A DNA stretch of 64,000 nucleotides from Spinacia oleracea (GCF_020520425.1 NC_079488.1:9029747-9093746), one strand, 5' to 3'; numbered from the stretch's first letter, positions 33,069-46,939 are shown. Numbers and translations are program-made. Notes: generated from the letters alone by a model not told the origin.

Positions 33069-33918
33069 TTAGGGACAAGTGTGCATTTCCTAATTCCTTT
33101 GTCGCTCGATGCTTGCTCTTGAACATAAGGTAAGAGTTGTCATCCTTATTATGTCCAGAGGTGTTCCTCGGTTTCAGAGTTCAACTGATCAAATAAACAG
33201 ATAATCATAGCCTATGATTCATCCGAGCACGGCCATGCATTTCACAGTTTCTAGCTCTCCGAGTGGCCTTGTACAACTTTTAAGCATCTCATCCCGATTT
33301 ATGGGAGGACAATCTCAATCTTGCGATCTTGAGATTAGACTTCGTTTGATAGGTGATTACCTGAGCGTTGCCTTTATAGCCTCCTTTTACGGTGCGACGG
33401 TTGGTCAACGTCAAAGCAACCAGTTCTCAAACAAGTAATCTCAAATCACTCAGGTATTGAGGATTTAGTGTCTAATAATTTTAATGAAATTTACTTATGA
33501 CATATTTTCATCTCTTACAGTAAAGTTTCATAGGTCTTGTCCGATACTAGTCTTCCCAAAGTAAGTATCTATGCAAATGATTATGACATTTCCATGTCCA
33601 CATAGTTCAAGAAACAGAACTACTAGTCATCTTGCATTCTAATCGTCTAACGTTTTCTATGCGTCCAATTTTATAGAAAACTCCGACTAGGGACCATTTT
33701 CAACCTTTGACATTCAAGTTCACTTGATAGACATTTCTTAGTCACAGGACTGGTCCTGACAGTCTATCTTGAATATATCGTCAAATTGAAGGGACTCATC
33801 ATTTAATAAACCACTAATTAAATGGAAAAATGATTTCTTTTCATTTGTTGTGAATGATTAACCAATAATGTTTTACAAAGATTTAAACTCTAAAACTTTA
33901 AAACATTAAACAGGGACA
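33069..33918 (-). other. 3' untranslated region of copia 1
   Basis: Non-coding, between the pol stop and the polypurine tract. Its mirror image lies at 46,075-46,924 in copia 2 with only scattered differences. No feature beyond that. Confidence 0.6.
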
Positions 33919-36900
33919 TCAAAGCCATTCTCCAATATGCTTGATTCCCATAGCTGCAGTGTGCGAGTTGTGCTTCGCCTGCGGCAGAGGTTTAGTTAAT
34001 GGATCTGATATGTTGTCATCAGTTCCAATCTTGTTTATCTCGACTTCTTTTCTTTCAACGAACTCTCGTAGAAGGTGAAATCTACGAAGTACATGCTTGA
34101 CTCTCTGGTGGTGTCTAGGCTCTTTTGCCTGTGCAATAGCTCCGTTATTATCACAATACAGGGCTATTGGTCCTTTAATGGAGGGGACTACACCAAGTTC
34201 ACCTATGAACTTCCTTAGCCATATAGCTTCCTTTGCTGCTTCATGTGCAGCAATGTACTCCGCTTCAGTTGTAGAATCCGCAATGGTGCTTTGCTTAGCA
34301 CTTTTCCAGCTTACTGCACCTCCGTTGAGGCAGAAGACAAACCCAGACTGTGATCTGAAATCATCTTTGTCGGTTTGGAAACTTGCGTCCGTATAGCCTT
34401 TAACAATTAATTCATCATCTCCACCATAGACCAGGAAGTCATCTTTGTGCCTTTTCAAGTACTTCAGAATATTCTTGGCAGCAGTCCAATGCGCCTCTCC
34501 TGGGTCTGACTGGTATCTGCTCGTAGCACTGAGTGCGTACGCAACATCCGGGCGTGTACATATCATAGCATATATTATTGAACCAATCAATGATGCATAT
34601 GGAATCCCATTCATTCGTCTACGCTCATCAAGTGTTTTTGGGCACTGAGTCTTGCTTAGAGTTATTCCATGAGACATGGGTAGGTAGCCTCGCTTGGAGT
34701 CCGCCATCTTGAACCTATCAAGCACCTTATTGATATAAGTGCTTTGACTAAGTCCAATCATCCTTTTAGATCTATCTCTGTAAATCTTGATGCCCAATAT
34801 GTACTGTGCTTCTCCTAGATCTTTCATCGAAAAACATTTCCCAAGCCAAATCTTGACAGAGTTCAACAAAGGAATGTCATTTCCGATAAGTAATATGTCG
34901 TCGACATATAATACTAAGAAAGAAATTTTGCTCCCACTGACCTTCTTGTATACACAAGATTCGTCTGCGTTCTTGATGAAACCAAAGTCACTGACTGCTT
35001 CATCAAAACGTATATTCCAGCTCCTGGATGCCTGCTTCAATCCGTAGATTGACTTCTTTAGCTTGCATACCTTTTTAGCATTCTTTGGATCCTCAAAACC
35101 TTCAGGCTGTGTCATAAACACAGTTTATGTTAAAACGCCGTTTAAGAAAGCAGTTTTGACATCCATCTGCCATATTTCGTAATCGTAACATGCAGCGATT
35201 GCTAACATTATCCGAATAGACTTTAGCATTGCAACTGGTGAAAAGGTTTCATCGTAATCCACACCGTGGACTTGCCTGTAACCTTTTGCAACCAATCTAG
35301 CTTTGAAAACTTCAAGTTTCCCATCCTTGTCCCTTTTCAGTTTGAAAACCCATTTGCTTCCAATGGCTTGGTAGCCATCTGGCAAATCGACCAAATCCCA
35401 TACTTGGTTTTCAGACATGGAGTCTAATTCAGATTGCATGGCTTCTTGCCATTGCTTGGAGCTAGGGCTCGTCATAGCTTGTTTGTAAGTCGCAGGTTCA
35501 TCACTTTCAAGTAATAGAACGTCATAGCTCTCGTTCGTCAAAATACCTAAGTACCTTTCCGGTTGAGATCTATATCTTTGCGATCTACGCGGGGTAACAT
35601 TTCTAGATTGACCATGATTCTCACCAGATTCTTCTAAAGATCTCTGAGTTTCATCCTGAATGTCATCTTGAGCATTCTCTAGAGTTTGTTGTTCGACTCG
35701 AATTTCTTCGAGGTCTACTTTTCTCCCACTTGTCATTTTGGAAATGTGATCTTTCTCCAAAAAGACACCATCTCGAGCAACAAACACCTTGTTCTCAGAT
35801 GTATTGTAGAAGTAATACCCCTTTGTTTCCTTTGGATAGCCCACAAGGATACATTTGTCAGATTTTGGATGAAGTTTGTCTGAAATTAATCATTTGACGT
35901 ATACTTCACATCCCCAAATCTTCAGAAAAGACACATTTGGAGGCTTTCCAAACCATAATTCATATGGAGTCTTTTCGACAGCTTTAGACGGAGCTCTATT
36001 TATAGTGAGTGCAGCTGTATTTAGTGCATGTCCCCAAAATTCTAATGGAAGTTTGGCCTGACCCATCATTGACCTGACCATGTCTAGCAAGGTTCTGTTC
36101 CTCCGTTCCGACACACCATTCCATTGTGGTGTTCCAGGAGGAGTCAATTCTGATAGAATTCCACATTCTTTCAGATGGTCATCAAATTCATAGCTCAGAT
36201 ATTCACCGCCTCTATCAGATCGCAGTGCCTTAATCTTCTTGCCTAATTGATTCTCTACTTCACTCTGAAATTCCTTGAATTTGTCAAAGGATTCAGACTT
36301 ATGCTTCATTAGGTAGACATAACCATATCTACTGAAGTCATCAGTGAAAGTGATAAAGTAGCTGAAACCACCTCTAGCATTTGTACTCATTGGTCCACAT
36401 ACATCTGTATGGATTAAACCCAATAGTTCATTTGCTCTTTCTCCAACTTTAGAGAAAGGTTGCTTTGTCATTTTGCCAAGTAAACATGATTCGCATTTAC
36501 CATAATCCTCTAAGTCAAATGGTTCTAGAATTCCTTCCTTTTGAAGTCTTTCTAAGCGTTTCAAGTTTATATGGCCTAATCGACAATGCCACAGATAGGT
36601 GAGATCTGAATCATCCTTTTTGGCCTTTTTGGTATTTATGTTATATACTTGTTTGTCGTGATCTAATAAATAAAGTCCATTGACTAATCTAGCAGATCCA
36701 TAAAACATCTCTTTAAAATAAAACGAACAACTATTGTCTTTTATTAAAAAGGAAAATCCCTTAGCATCTAAGCAAGAAACTAAAATGATGTTTTTAGTAA
36801 GACTTGGAACATGGAAACACTCTTCCAGTTCCAAAACTAGCCCGGAGGGCAACGACAAATAATAAGTTCCTACAGCTAATGCAGCAATCCGTGCTCCATT

Positions 36901-37884
36901 TCCCACTCGTAGGTCGACTTCACCCTTGCTTAACTTTCTACTTCTTCTTAGTCCCTGTGGATTGGAACATAAGTGTGAGCCACAACCTGTATCTAATACC
37001 CAAGAAGTTGAATTAGCAAGTATACAGTCTATAACGAAAATACCTGAAGATGGAACGACTGTTCCGTTCTTCTGATCTTCCTTTAGCTTCAAGCAATCTC
37101 TCTTCCAATGCCCCTTCTTCTTGCAGTAGAAGCATTCGGATTCAGAAGTGGGTTGACTGACCTTCCTCTTTACAGATTTGGCGCCAGTTTGCTTAGTTGG
37201 GCTGGCCTTGTTGCCACCTTTCTTAGCATTCCTCTTCTTTCCAGATTTCTTGAACTTGCCCCCACGCACCATAAGCACATCCTGCTTATCACTTTTGAGC
37301 GTCTTTTCAGCGGTCTTCAGCATACCGTGAAGCTCAGTGAGCGTTTTGTCCAGACTATTCATACTGTAGTTCAGCTTGAACTGATCATACCCGCTATGAA
37401 GAGAATGGAGGATGGTGTCTATAGCCATTTCCTGAGAAAATTGCTGATCCAGCCGACTCATATTCTCAATGAGTCCAATCATTTTGAGAACATGTGGACT
37501 TACGGGCTCGCCTTTCTTAAGCTTGGTCTCAAGAATTTGCCTATGAGTCTCGAATCTTTCGACTCGAGCCAGATCTTGGAACATGTTCTTCAACTCACTG
37601 ATGATTGTGAAAGCATCTGAGTTGATGAACGTTTTCTGCAGATCTGCACTCATGGTGGCGAGCATTAGACATTTCACATCCTTGTTGGCATCAATCCAAC
37701 GATTGAGGGCTGCCTGAGTGACCCCGTCGCCTGTGGCTTCGGGCATCGCCTCTTCTAGTACATACTCCTTTCCTTCTTGCATAAGAACTATTTGCAAGTT
37801 CCTTTGCCATTCAAAGAAGTTTTTCCCGTTCAACTTCTCATTTTCGAGAATTGATCGAATGTTGAATGAATTGTTGTTTGCCAT
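33919..37884 (-). pseudogene. Copia 1 gag-pol polyprotein, two premature stops
   Basis: Start MANNNSF at 37,884. Gag of about 270 residues ends in the zinc knuckle CFYCKKKGHWKRDC (CX2CX4HX4C). Protease core is WVLDTGCGSH. Integrase has the HHCC finger (HCRLGH...CESCLLGK), the Asp in IHTDVCGP, RSDRGGEY and PQWNGVSERRN (DD35E). RT has QMDVKTAFLNG, YGLKQASRSW and LYVDD. RNase H ends with the block from DASFQTD to IADSTTEAEYIAAHEAAKEA. Two nonsense changes relative to copia 2 break the frame: TGA near 35,887 (Arg codon in copia 2) and TAA at 35,122-35,124 (Glu codon in copia 2). Order PR-INT-RT-RH is Ty1/copia; a Tork/Angela-like lineage is possible. The mRNA would be read toward lower coordinates from a 5' LTR that is now missing. 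Confidence 0.9.
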
Positions 37885-39420
37885 ATTTAAAACTACAATT
37901 GAAAAGAATAAACAAATAAATAACCATTCACAGTTTCTCTTAATAAACTTAAATTCTAGCATACATGCATAATTCAATGTTCATTAAGCATTTTATTCAA
38001 GTTATGTGTTCCGGCAGGTGTGAATAAAATGATTCCAAGATCCTAAAATCATTGAAGAACTAAGCACAGTTTGTCGACTTAATCCTAAAACATCTTAGGT
38101 AAGCAAAAGCCTTTTGCTAATAGTCTAGAAACTATTCTTGGTTGATAGGTACGTCTAAGAACTTATTAGGTAGACCTATCGATTTTGCCACGACATAAAA
38201 GGACTCCTTACTTATATCGTTGAGTTTCACCAAAACTAACATGTACTCACAATTATTTGTGTACCTTGCCCCTTTAGGACCAATAAGTAACACCTCGCTG
38301 AGCGAAAACTATTACTAGATTGATGTAAAGGATATCCAAGCAAGTGTATATTTTGGCATGGCACCTTTTAACTCAATTTTTAGGTTTGGAACTTAAGGCT
38401 CTTACTATGTTGGTTAGATTTTAAGTGAACTAAAATCCTTAATCATGCAACATAATCAAGCCACAATCTCATGCATAATTAAGACATATTTAAAGCAATA
38501 AATAACTTAAAGCATGCATAAGATAAATGTGATCTAGTATGGCCCGACTTCATCTTGAAGCTTCAACTTCAAAGTCCGTCTTGAAAATCTCCGTGGGAGG
38601 CACCATTTTCTTCAAATAGGATAAGCTATAATTAAAACTAATTACAACTATTTGATGGCACGCAGACCATATTTGAATTGAAAAACAATTTTGGTACTTT
38701 AGATCAATTACATTCAAATAAATGGTACGCAGACCATATTTTCTATCCTATTTGGGCCATACTAGTCACTTCATAACCTGCAAAACAGTACATATACAAT
38801 ATATACCATTCACCCATTCATTATCATGAATGGCCCACATAGCTGGTTAGTAAAACACATTATGCATCACATAATAATTTGCAGCAATTAATCAAGGGCA
38901 CCAATAATCTACAAATTATTCAGTCCTTATTAATTCTAATCAAGTTGTTTTAACCTTAAGGATTTGTAGACCTAATCAAGAGTTTATGACTAAAAATGCT
39001 CCCACTTAAACCAATAAATTCATATGCTTTACTAATTTTAAACATAAAAATGTATTTCTAGTCTAACCGGAAACATACAAATTTAATTAAAATTTAAAGC
39101 TCATATAAATTTATAATTGAATCCAAAAAGTTTAATTTAATTTCAGTCGTATTTAAATTAATTCATGATTTTAATTTTAGTAAAATCATTAGAATAAATA
39201 AAATTTATTATAATTACAATATTCAAAAATTAAAATCCAAGAAAATAATTTAAATTTTTAATTTTAACATTAATTAAAATTACGTAAACTGAAAATTTCA
39301 AATTAAAATTTCAAAACGATCTAATCGTAACGCAACAACCTCACGCAACGCACGCCCATGGGCCACACGCACACAGCCATCGCTGGCCATGTGCGCGCAG
39401 CCCATGCGCTGCCTCGCATC
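37885..39420 (-). repeat. Leader of copia 1: left arm of the central inverted repeat
   Basis: AT-rich non-coding sequence between gag and the centre of the composite. It is the reverse complement of 40,554-42,089 with few differences (for example TATGGTCTGCGTACCAT words in both). No LTR end and no TGGTATCAGAG primer-binding site was found in it, so the 5' LTR and PBS of copia 1 are lost. Confidence 0.75.
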
Positions 39421-39533
39421 GCTGGCGAGCGCTGGCGAGCGCGCACGAGCGATGGCTCGCGTGCATCGAGCACTGGCGCGCGCGCAGCGAGCACCAACTC
39501 GTGCGATGGCTTGCGAAGGGTAGAAGCAGCAGC
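39421..39533. other. Asymmetric GC-rich spacer at the centre of the inverted repeat
   Basis: About 113 bp of GCTGGCGAGCGCTGGCGAGC-type repeats found in the left arm only; the right arm stops at the hAT element. It gives the palindrome a small loop. Non-coding. Confidence 0.6.
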
Positions 39534-40545
39534 TAGGGGTGTTCAAAAATACCCGACCCGCATTACCCGACCCGCCAACCCGGTGACCCGACACAAATAA
39601 ACCGGGTAGTTTTCAGTTTTTTTAAAAGTAAATGGGCCGGGTACCCGACCCGAAAAAATAGCCGGGTATTCGGGTCGGGGCATGGGCCGTTTTATTTGGA
39701 AATCGGGTACCCGAATACCCGTTATTAAAAAAAGAGGAGTTAAAGTCAGTATAGGGTTTACTACTTTACTCAACTCATTTTCCTTTCTTCCAGCCGCACA
39801 TCGTTCTTCTTCTTTCATTCCATTCCAACTCACACAAATTCATTCACAATCTCAAAGAAACTCACTAATATTTGTCCATGAAACTCACTGTTACTCATCA
39901 CCAATCTCTAAGGCGACATTCAAACCAGATCCATCGCTCCAAAGGCTTTGTTGCTCCACCGCACAAGCTTCATTTCGTGCCACCACATCTCCTCTTACCA
40001 CACTAGCTACACCGTCGTTGCAGTCTGTACGAGGTTGTCGATCTTGTGCAAGGATTACGATTAATATTCCACAAAGGCTACAATTAGTAATGAGATTTGA
40101 TTTTAAATTTTTTTTTCTACTTTTTATAATCTAGAAGATGTTCTTATGTAGCTTGGAGTGAATGTGATTTGTTTAATCTAATTTGTAGCATGGAGTGAAA
40201 TGTAGAGGAGTGTAGATTTTTTGGTTTTGATATAATCATATCCTTTTCAATTGAAATAATCAGGGGTGTTTTTTTGGCCTTTTTTCCTTTCTTTTGTTAG
40301 ATTAGTAGATTATATGATATCTTTAATCCATGTTCACACTGTATAACTACATGAACACTAAAAAATATAACAACTTTAATTAACCGGGTACCCTGTGACC
40401 CGACCCGGAATAACCGGGTACCCGCTAATCGGGTACCCGGTTATTCCGGGTCGGGTCATGGGCCGATTTTTTCAGTACCCGCAAATGCGGGTACCCGCTA
40501 GTTCGGGTACCCGATAAGCCGGGTACCCGCTAATGAACACCCCTA
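39534..40545. mobile_element. hAT-type non-autonomous element (1012 bp) near the centre of the palindrome
   Basis: Ends TAGGGGTGTTCA and TGAACACCCCTA, exact inverted repeats, flanked by the 8-bp duplication GCAGCAGC (39,526-39,533 and 40,546-40,553). Both subterminal regions are filled with ACCCGACCCG / CGGGTACCCG words. The middle (about 39,740-40,130) has a less repetitive stretch with a 150-residue plus-strand frame lacking any recognised domain; it may be captured sequence. No transposase. Confidence 0.9.
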
Positions 40546-40553
40546 GCAGCAGC

Positions 40554-42089
40554 TATGCGACGCAGCGCATGGGCTTCGCGCACATGGCCAGCGATGGCTG
40601 TGTGCGTGTGGCCCATGGGCGTGCGATGCGTAAGGTGTTTGCGTTGCGATTAGATCGTTTTGAATGTTTAATTTGAAATTTTCAGTTTACGTAATTTTAA
40701 TTAATTTTAAAATTAATAATTTAAATTATTTTCTTGGATTTTAATTTTGAATATTGTAATTATAATAAATTTTATTTATTCTAATTATTTTACTAAAATT
40801 AAAATCATGAATTAATTTAAAAACGACTGAAATTAAATTAAACTTTTTGGATTCAATTATAAATTTATATGAGCTTTAAATTTTAATTAAATTTGTATGT
40901 TTCCGGTTAGACTAGAAATACATTTTTATGTTTAAAATTAGTAAAGCATATGAATTTATTGGTTTGAGTGGGAGCCCTTTTAGTCATAAACTCTTGATTA
41001 GGTCTACAAATCCTTAAGGTTAAAACAACTTGATTAGAATTAATAAGAACTGAATAATTGGTAGATTATTGGTGCCCTTGATTAATTGCTGCAAATGTTT
41101 ACGTGATGCATAATGTGTTTTACTAACCAGCTATGTGGGCCATTCATGATAATGAATGGGTGAATGGTATATATTGTATATGTACTGTTTTGCAGGTTAT
41201 GAAGTGACTAGTATGGCCCAAATAGGATAGAAAATATGGTCTGCGTACCATTAATTTGAATGTAATTGGTCTAAAGTACCAAAGTTGTTTTTCAATTCAA
41301 ATATGGTCTGCGTACCATCAAATAGTTGTAATTAGTTTTAATTATAGCTTATCCTATTTGAAGAAAATGGTGCCTCCCACGGAGATTTTCAAGACGGAAT
41401 TTGAAGTTAAAGCTTCAAGATGAAGTCGGGCCATACTAGATCACATTTATCTTATGCATGTTTTAAGTTATTTATTGCTTTTAAATATGTCTTAAAATGC
41501 ATGAGATCAAAAGCTTGATTATGTTGCATGATTAAGGATTTTAGTTCACTTAAAATCTAACCAACATAGTAAGAGAATTAAGTTCCAAACTTAAAAATTG
41601 AGTTAAAAGGTGCCATGCCAAAATATACACTTGCTTGGATATCCTTTACATCAATCTAGTAATAGTTTTCGCTCAGCGAGGTGTTACTTATTGGTCCTAA
41701 AGGGGCAAGGTACACAAATAATTGTGAGTACATGTTAGTTTTTGTAAAACTCAACGATATAAGTAAGGAGTCCTTTTATGTCATGGCAAAATCGATAGGT
41801 TTACCTAATAAGTTCTTAGACATACCTATCAACCAAGAATAGTTTCTAGACTATTAGCAAAAGGCTTTTGCTTACCTAAGATGTTTTAGGATTAAGTCGA
41901 CAAACTGTGCTTAGTTCTTCAATGATTTTAGGATCTTGGAATCATTTTATTCACACATGCCGGAACACATAACTTGAATAAAATGCTTAATAAACATTGA
42001 ATTATGCATGTATGCTAGAATTTAAGTTTATTAAGAGAAACTGTGAATGGTTATTTATTTGTTTATTCTTTTCAATTGTAGTTTTAAAT
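40554..42089 (+). repeat. Leader of copia 2: right arm of the central inverted repeat
   Basis: Mirror image of 37,885-39,420. It ends at the copia 2 gag start. The 5' LTR and primer-binding site of copia 2 are not present either. Confidence 0.75.
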
Positions 42090-45000
42090 ATGGCAAACAA
42101 CAATCAAAACATCATCATAGGTTCTGAGCTTATGGTCAAGCTGAACCTGGCAAATTTTCTTGAATGGGAAGCTAAGCTAGTTGAAATAGTCAAACTCAAT
42201 GGACTTGAGTATGTACTATCACATCCCATGCCAAGCTACTATGCCAGAGACATGACCCCTGAGAGATTTTACGCCTGGGATGCGGATCTCAAAAAGGTTA
42301 TGAGTCTCATGCTGAACAATATCCCTGATGATTGGGCTAGAAGGTTTGTAGCTTATGAACCTTTTACGCTCATCAAGAATCTGAGGGATATCTGTCGTGG
42401 AAGCACGGAGGACAGGGACCTGAACGTCCATGAGTTGATTGAATCAATGTCTGGTCTAAAGGTTAGTTCTCCCAACAGGTGTTATAGGATGGAGGTCCAA
42501 GAAACACATGTTCAGCTCCTTCGCACTAAACAGAGGGTAGGCGTCCCACTGAGGTTCCATGTGGATCTTATGCGTTCATACTTTGATCGCCTAAGTCTAC
42601 TAGGAACACCAATAAGCGAAAGGATGGCAGTCTCTATCTTGCTCAATTCACTACACAGTGGGTTTGGTCGCTTCAAGCAACTATACCTAAGTGAACCAAG
42701 AGAAGAAACAGTTGCAGAATTTGTTCACCTTGTCAGAAAGGCTGAAATAATACTGGACTGTGAAGCCAAAGATTTACTCAAGGCTAGAAGGAGACCGTTC
42801 AAGAAAGGTGGAAAGTCCAAGGGCAATGCTAAATCAAAGCAGGACAAGTCCACATCAAGCTGTCTTTATTGTGATGGAGTAGGCCATTACAAAAGAGAAT
42901 GTCCAAAACTAAAGGAAGATCAGAAGAACGGAACAGTCGTTCCATCTTCAGGTATTTTCGTTATAGACTGTATACTTGCTAATTCAACTTCTTGGGTATT
43001 AGATACAGGTTGTGGCTCACACTTATGTTCCAATCCACAGGGACTAAGAAGAAGTAGAAAGTTAAGCAAGGGTGAAGTCGACCTACGAGTGGGAAATGGA
43101 GCACGGATTGCTGCATTAGCTGTAGGAACTTACTATTTGTCGTTGCCCTCCGGGCTAGTTTTGGAACTGGGAGAATGTTTCCATGTTCCAAGTCTTACTA
43201 AAAACATCATTTCAGTTTCTTGCTTAGATGCTAAGGGATTTTCCTTTTTAATAAAAGACAATGGTTGTTCGTTTTATTTTAAAGAGATGTTTTATGGATC
43301 TGCTAGATTAGTCAATGGACTTTATTTATTAGATCACGACAAACAAGTATATAACATAAATACTAAAAAGGCCAAAAGGATGATTCAGATCTCACCTATC
43401 TGTGGCATTGTCGATTAGGCCATATAAACTTGAAACGCTTAGAAAGACTTCAAAAGGAAGGAATTCTAGAACCATTTGACTTAGAGGATTATGGTAAATG
43501 CGAATCATGTTTACTTGGGAAAATGACAAAGCAACCTTTCTCTAAAGTTGGAGAAAGAGCAAATGAACTATTGGGTTTAATCCATACAGATGTATGTGGA
43601 CCAATGAGTACAAATGCTAGAGGTGGTTTCAGCTACTTTATCACTTTCACTGATGACTTCAGTAGGTATGGTTATGTCTACCTAATGAAGCATAAGTCTG
43701 AATCCTTTGACAAATTCAAGGAATTTCAGAGTGAAGTAGAGAATCAATTAGGCAAGAAGATTAAGGCACTGCGGTCTGATAGAGGCGGTGAATATCTGAG
43801 CTATGAATTTGATGACCATCTGAAAGAATGTGGAATTCTATCAGAATTGACTCCTCCTGGAACACCACAATGGAACGGTGAGTCAGAACGGAGGAACAGA
43901 ACCTTGCTAGACATGGTCAGGTCAATGATGGGTCAGGCCAAACTTCCATTAGAATTTTGGGGACATGCACTAAATACAGCTGCACTCACTATAAATAGAG
44001 CTCCGTCTAAAGCTGTCGAAAAGACTCCATACGAATTATGGTTTGGAAAGCCTCCAAATGTGTCTTTTCTGAAGATTTGGGGATGTGAAGTATATGTCAA
44101 ACGATTGATTTCAGACAAACTTCATCCAAAATCTGAAAAATGTATCCTTGTGGGCTATCCAAAGGAAACAAAGGGGTATTACTTCTACAATACATCTGAG
44201 AACAAGGTGTTTGTTGCTCGAGATGGTGTCTTTTTGGAGAAAGATCACATTTCCAAAATGACAAGTGGGAGAAAAGTAGACCTCGAAGAAATTCGAGTCG
44301 AACAACAAACTCTAGAGAATGCTCAAGATGACATTCAGGATGAAACTCAGAGATCTTTAGAAGAATCTGGTGAGAATCATGGTCAAACTAGAAATGTTAC
44401 CCCGCGTAGATCGCAAAGATATAGATCTCAACCGGAAAGGTACTTAGGTATTTTGACGAACGAGAGCTATGACGTTCTATTACTTGCAAGTGATGAACCT
44501 GCGACTTACAAACAAGCTATGACGAGCCCTAGCTCCAAGCAATGGCAAGATGCCATGCAATCTGAATTAGACTCCATGTCTGAAAACCAAGTATGGGATT
44601 TGGTCGATTTGCCAGATGGCTACCAAGCCATTGGAAGCAAATGGGTTTTCAAACTGAAAAAGGACAAGGATGGGAAACTTGAAGTTTTCAAAGCTAGATT
44701 GGTTGCAAAAGGTTACAGGCAAGTCCACGGTGTGAATTACGATGAAACCTTTTCACCAGTTGCAATGCTAAAGTCTATTCGGATAATGTTAGCAATCGCT
44801 GCATATTACGATTACGAAATATGGCAGATGGATGTCAAAACTTCTTTCTTAAACGGCGTTTTAACAGAAACTGTGTTTATGACACAGCCTGAAGGTTTTG
44901 AGGATCCAAAGAATGCTAAAAAGGTATGCAAGCTAAAGAAGTTAATCTACGGATTGAAGCAGGCATCCAGGAGCTGGAATATACGTTTTGATGAAGCAGT

Positions 45001-46074
45001 CAGTGACTTTGGTTTCATCAAGAACGCAGACGAATCTTGTGTATACAAGAAGGTCAGTGGGAGCAAAATTGCTTTCCTAGTATTATATGTCGACGACATA
45101 TTACTTATCGGAAATGACATTCCTATGTTGAACTCTGTCAAGATTTGGCTTGGGAAATGTTTTTCGATGAAAGATCTAGGAGAAGCACAGTACATATTGG
45201 GCATCAAGATTTACAGAGATAGATCTAAAAGGATGATTGGACTTAGTCAAAGCACTTATATCAATAAGGTGCTTGATAGGTTCAAGATGGCGGACTCCAA
45301 GCGAGGCTACCTACCCATGTCTCATGGAATGACTCTAAGCAAGACTCAGTGCCCAAAAACACTTGATGAGCGTAGACGAATGAATGGGATTCCATATGCA
45401 TCATTGATTGGTTCAATAATGTATGCTATGATATGTACACGCCCGGATGTTGCGTATGCACTCAGTGCTACGAGCAGATACCAGTCAGACCCAGGGGAGG
45501 CGCATTGGACTGCTGCCAAGAATATTCTGAAGTACCTGAAAAGGCACAAAGATGACTTCCTGGTCTATGGTGGAGATGATGAATTAATTGTTAAAGGCTA
45601 TACGGACGCAAGTTTCCAAACCGACAAAGATGATTTCAGATCACAGTCTGGGTTTGTCTTCTGTCTCAACGGAGGAGCAGTAAGCTGGAAAAGTGCTAAG
45701 CAAAGCACCATTGCGGATTCTACAACTGAAGCGAGTACATTGCTGCACATGAAGCAGCAAAGGAAGCTATATGGCTAAGGAAGTTCATAGGTGAACTTGG
45801 TGTAGTCCCCTCCATTAAAGGACCAATAGCCCTGTATTATGATAATAACGGAGCTATTGCACAGGCAAAGGAGCCTAGACACCACCAGAGAGTCAAGCAT
45901 GTACTTCGTAGATTTCACCTTCTACGAGAGTTCGTTGAAAGAAAAGAAGTCGAGATAAGCAAAATTGGAACTGATGACAACATATCAGATCCATTGACTA
46001 AACCTCTGCCGCAGGCGAATCACAACTCGCACACTGCAGCTATGGGAATCAAGTATATTGGAGAATGGCTTTGA
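42090..46074 (+). pseudogene. Copia 2 gag-pol polyprotein with a different gag and two frameshifts
   Basis: Start MANNNQN at 42,090 in the same context as copia 1. The gag (about 42,105-42,905) is unlike that of copia 1: it has a WEAKLVEIVKLNGLEYVL N-terminus and the zinc knuckle CLYCDGVGHYKREC. From LKEDQKNGTVVPSSG onward (about 42,910) the polyprotein is almost identical to copia 1: DTGCGSH protease, CESCLLGK and D,D,E integrase (QWNGESERRN), LYVDD reverse transcriptase, and RNase H. A deleted A near 43,375 and a deleted G near 45,733 (GAAGCGAGTAC against GAAGCGGAGTAC) break the frame. The third frame, 45,780-46,074, holds the RNase H end. Not functional. Confidence 0.9.
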
Positions 46075-46939
46075 TGTCTCTGTTTAATGTTTTAAAGTTT
46101 TAGAGTTTAAATCTTTGTAAAACATTATTGGTTAATCATTCACAATAAATGAAAAGAATTCATTTTTCCATTTAATTTGTGGTTTATTAAATGATGAGTC
46201 CCTTCAATTTGACGATATATTCAAGATAGACTGTCAGGACCAGTCCTGTGACTAAGAAATGTCTATCAAGTGAACTTGAATGTCAAAGGTTGAAAATGGT
46301 CCCTAGTCGGAGTTTTCTATAAAATTGGACGCATAGAAAACGTTAGACGATTAGAATGCAAGATGACTAGTAGTTCTGTTTCTTGAACTATGTGGACATG
46401 GCAATGTCATAATCATTTGCATAGATACTTACTTTGGGAAGACTAGTATCGGACAAGACCTATGAAACTTTACTGTAAGAGATGAAAATATGTCATAAGT
46501 AAATTTCATTAAAATTATTAGACACTAAATCCTCAATACCTGAGTGATTTGAGATTACTTGTTTGAGAACTGGTTACTTTGACGTTGACCAACCGTCGCA
46601 CCGTAAAAGGAGGCTATAAAGGCAACGCTCAGGTAATCACCTATCAAACGAAGTCTAATCTCAAGATCGCAAGATTGGGATTGTCCTCCCATAAATCGGG
46701 ATGAGATGCTTAAAAGTTGTAAAAGGCCACTCGGAGAGCTAGAAACTGTGAAATGCATGGCCGTGCTCGGATGAATCATAGGCTATGATTATCTGTTTAT
46801 TTGATCAGTTGAACTCTGAAACCGAGGAACACCTCTGGACATAATAAGGATGACAACTCTTACCTTATGTTCAAGAGCAAGCATCGAGCGACAAAGGAAT
46901 TAGGAAATGCACACTTGTCCCTAAGGACAAGTGGGAGAC
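46075..46939 (+). other. 3' untranslated region and polypurine tract of copia 2
   Basis: Mirror of 33,054-33,918. It ends with the purine tract GGACAAGTGGGAGAC right before the LTR. Confidence 0.65.

Noticed and set aside
41997..42089. Upstream 31-residue extension of the copia frames (starting MNYACMLEF)
   Set aside because: It is open in both copia copies, but the MANNN start after it is the better initiation context and typical copia gag start. The extension lies in the leader and is probably untranslated.
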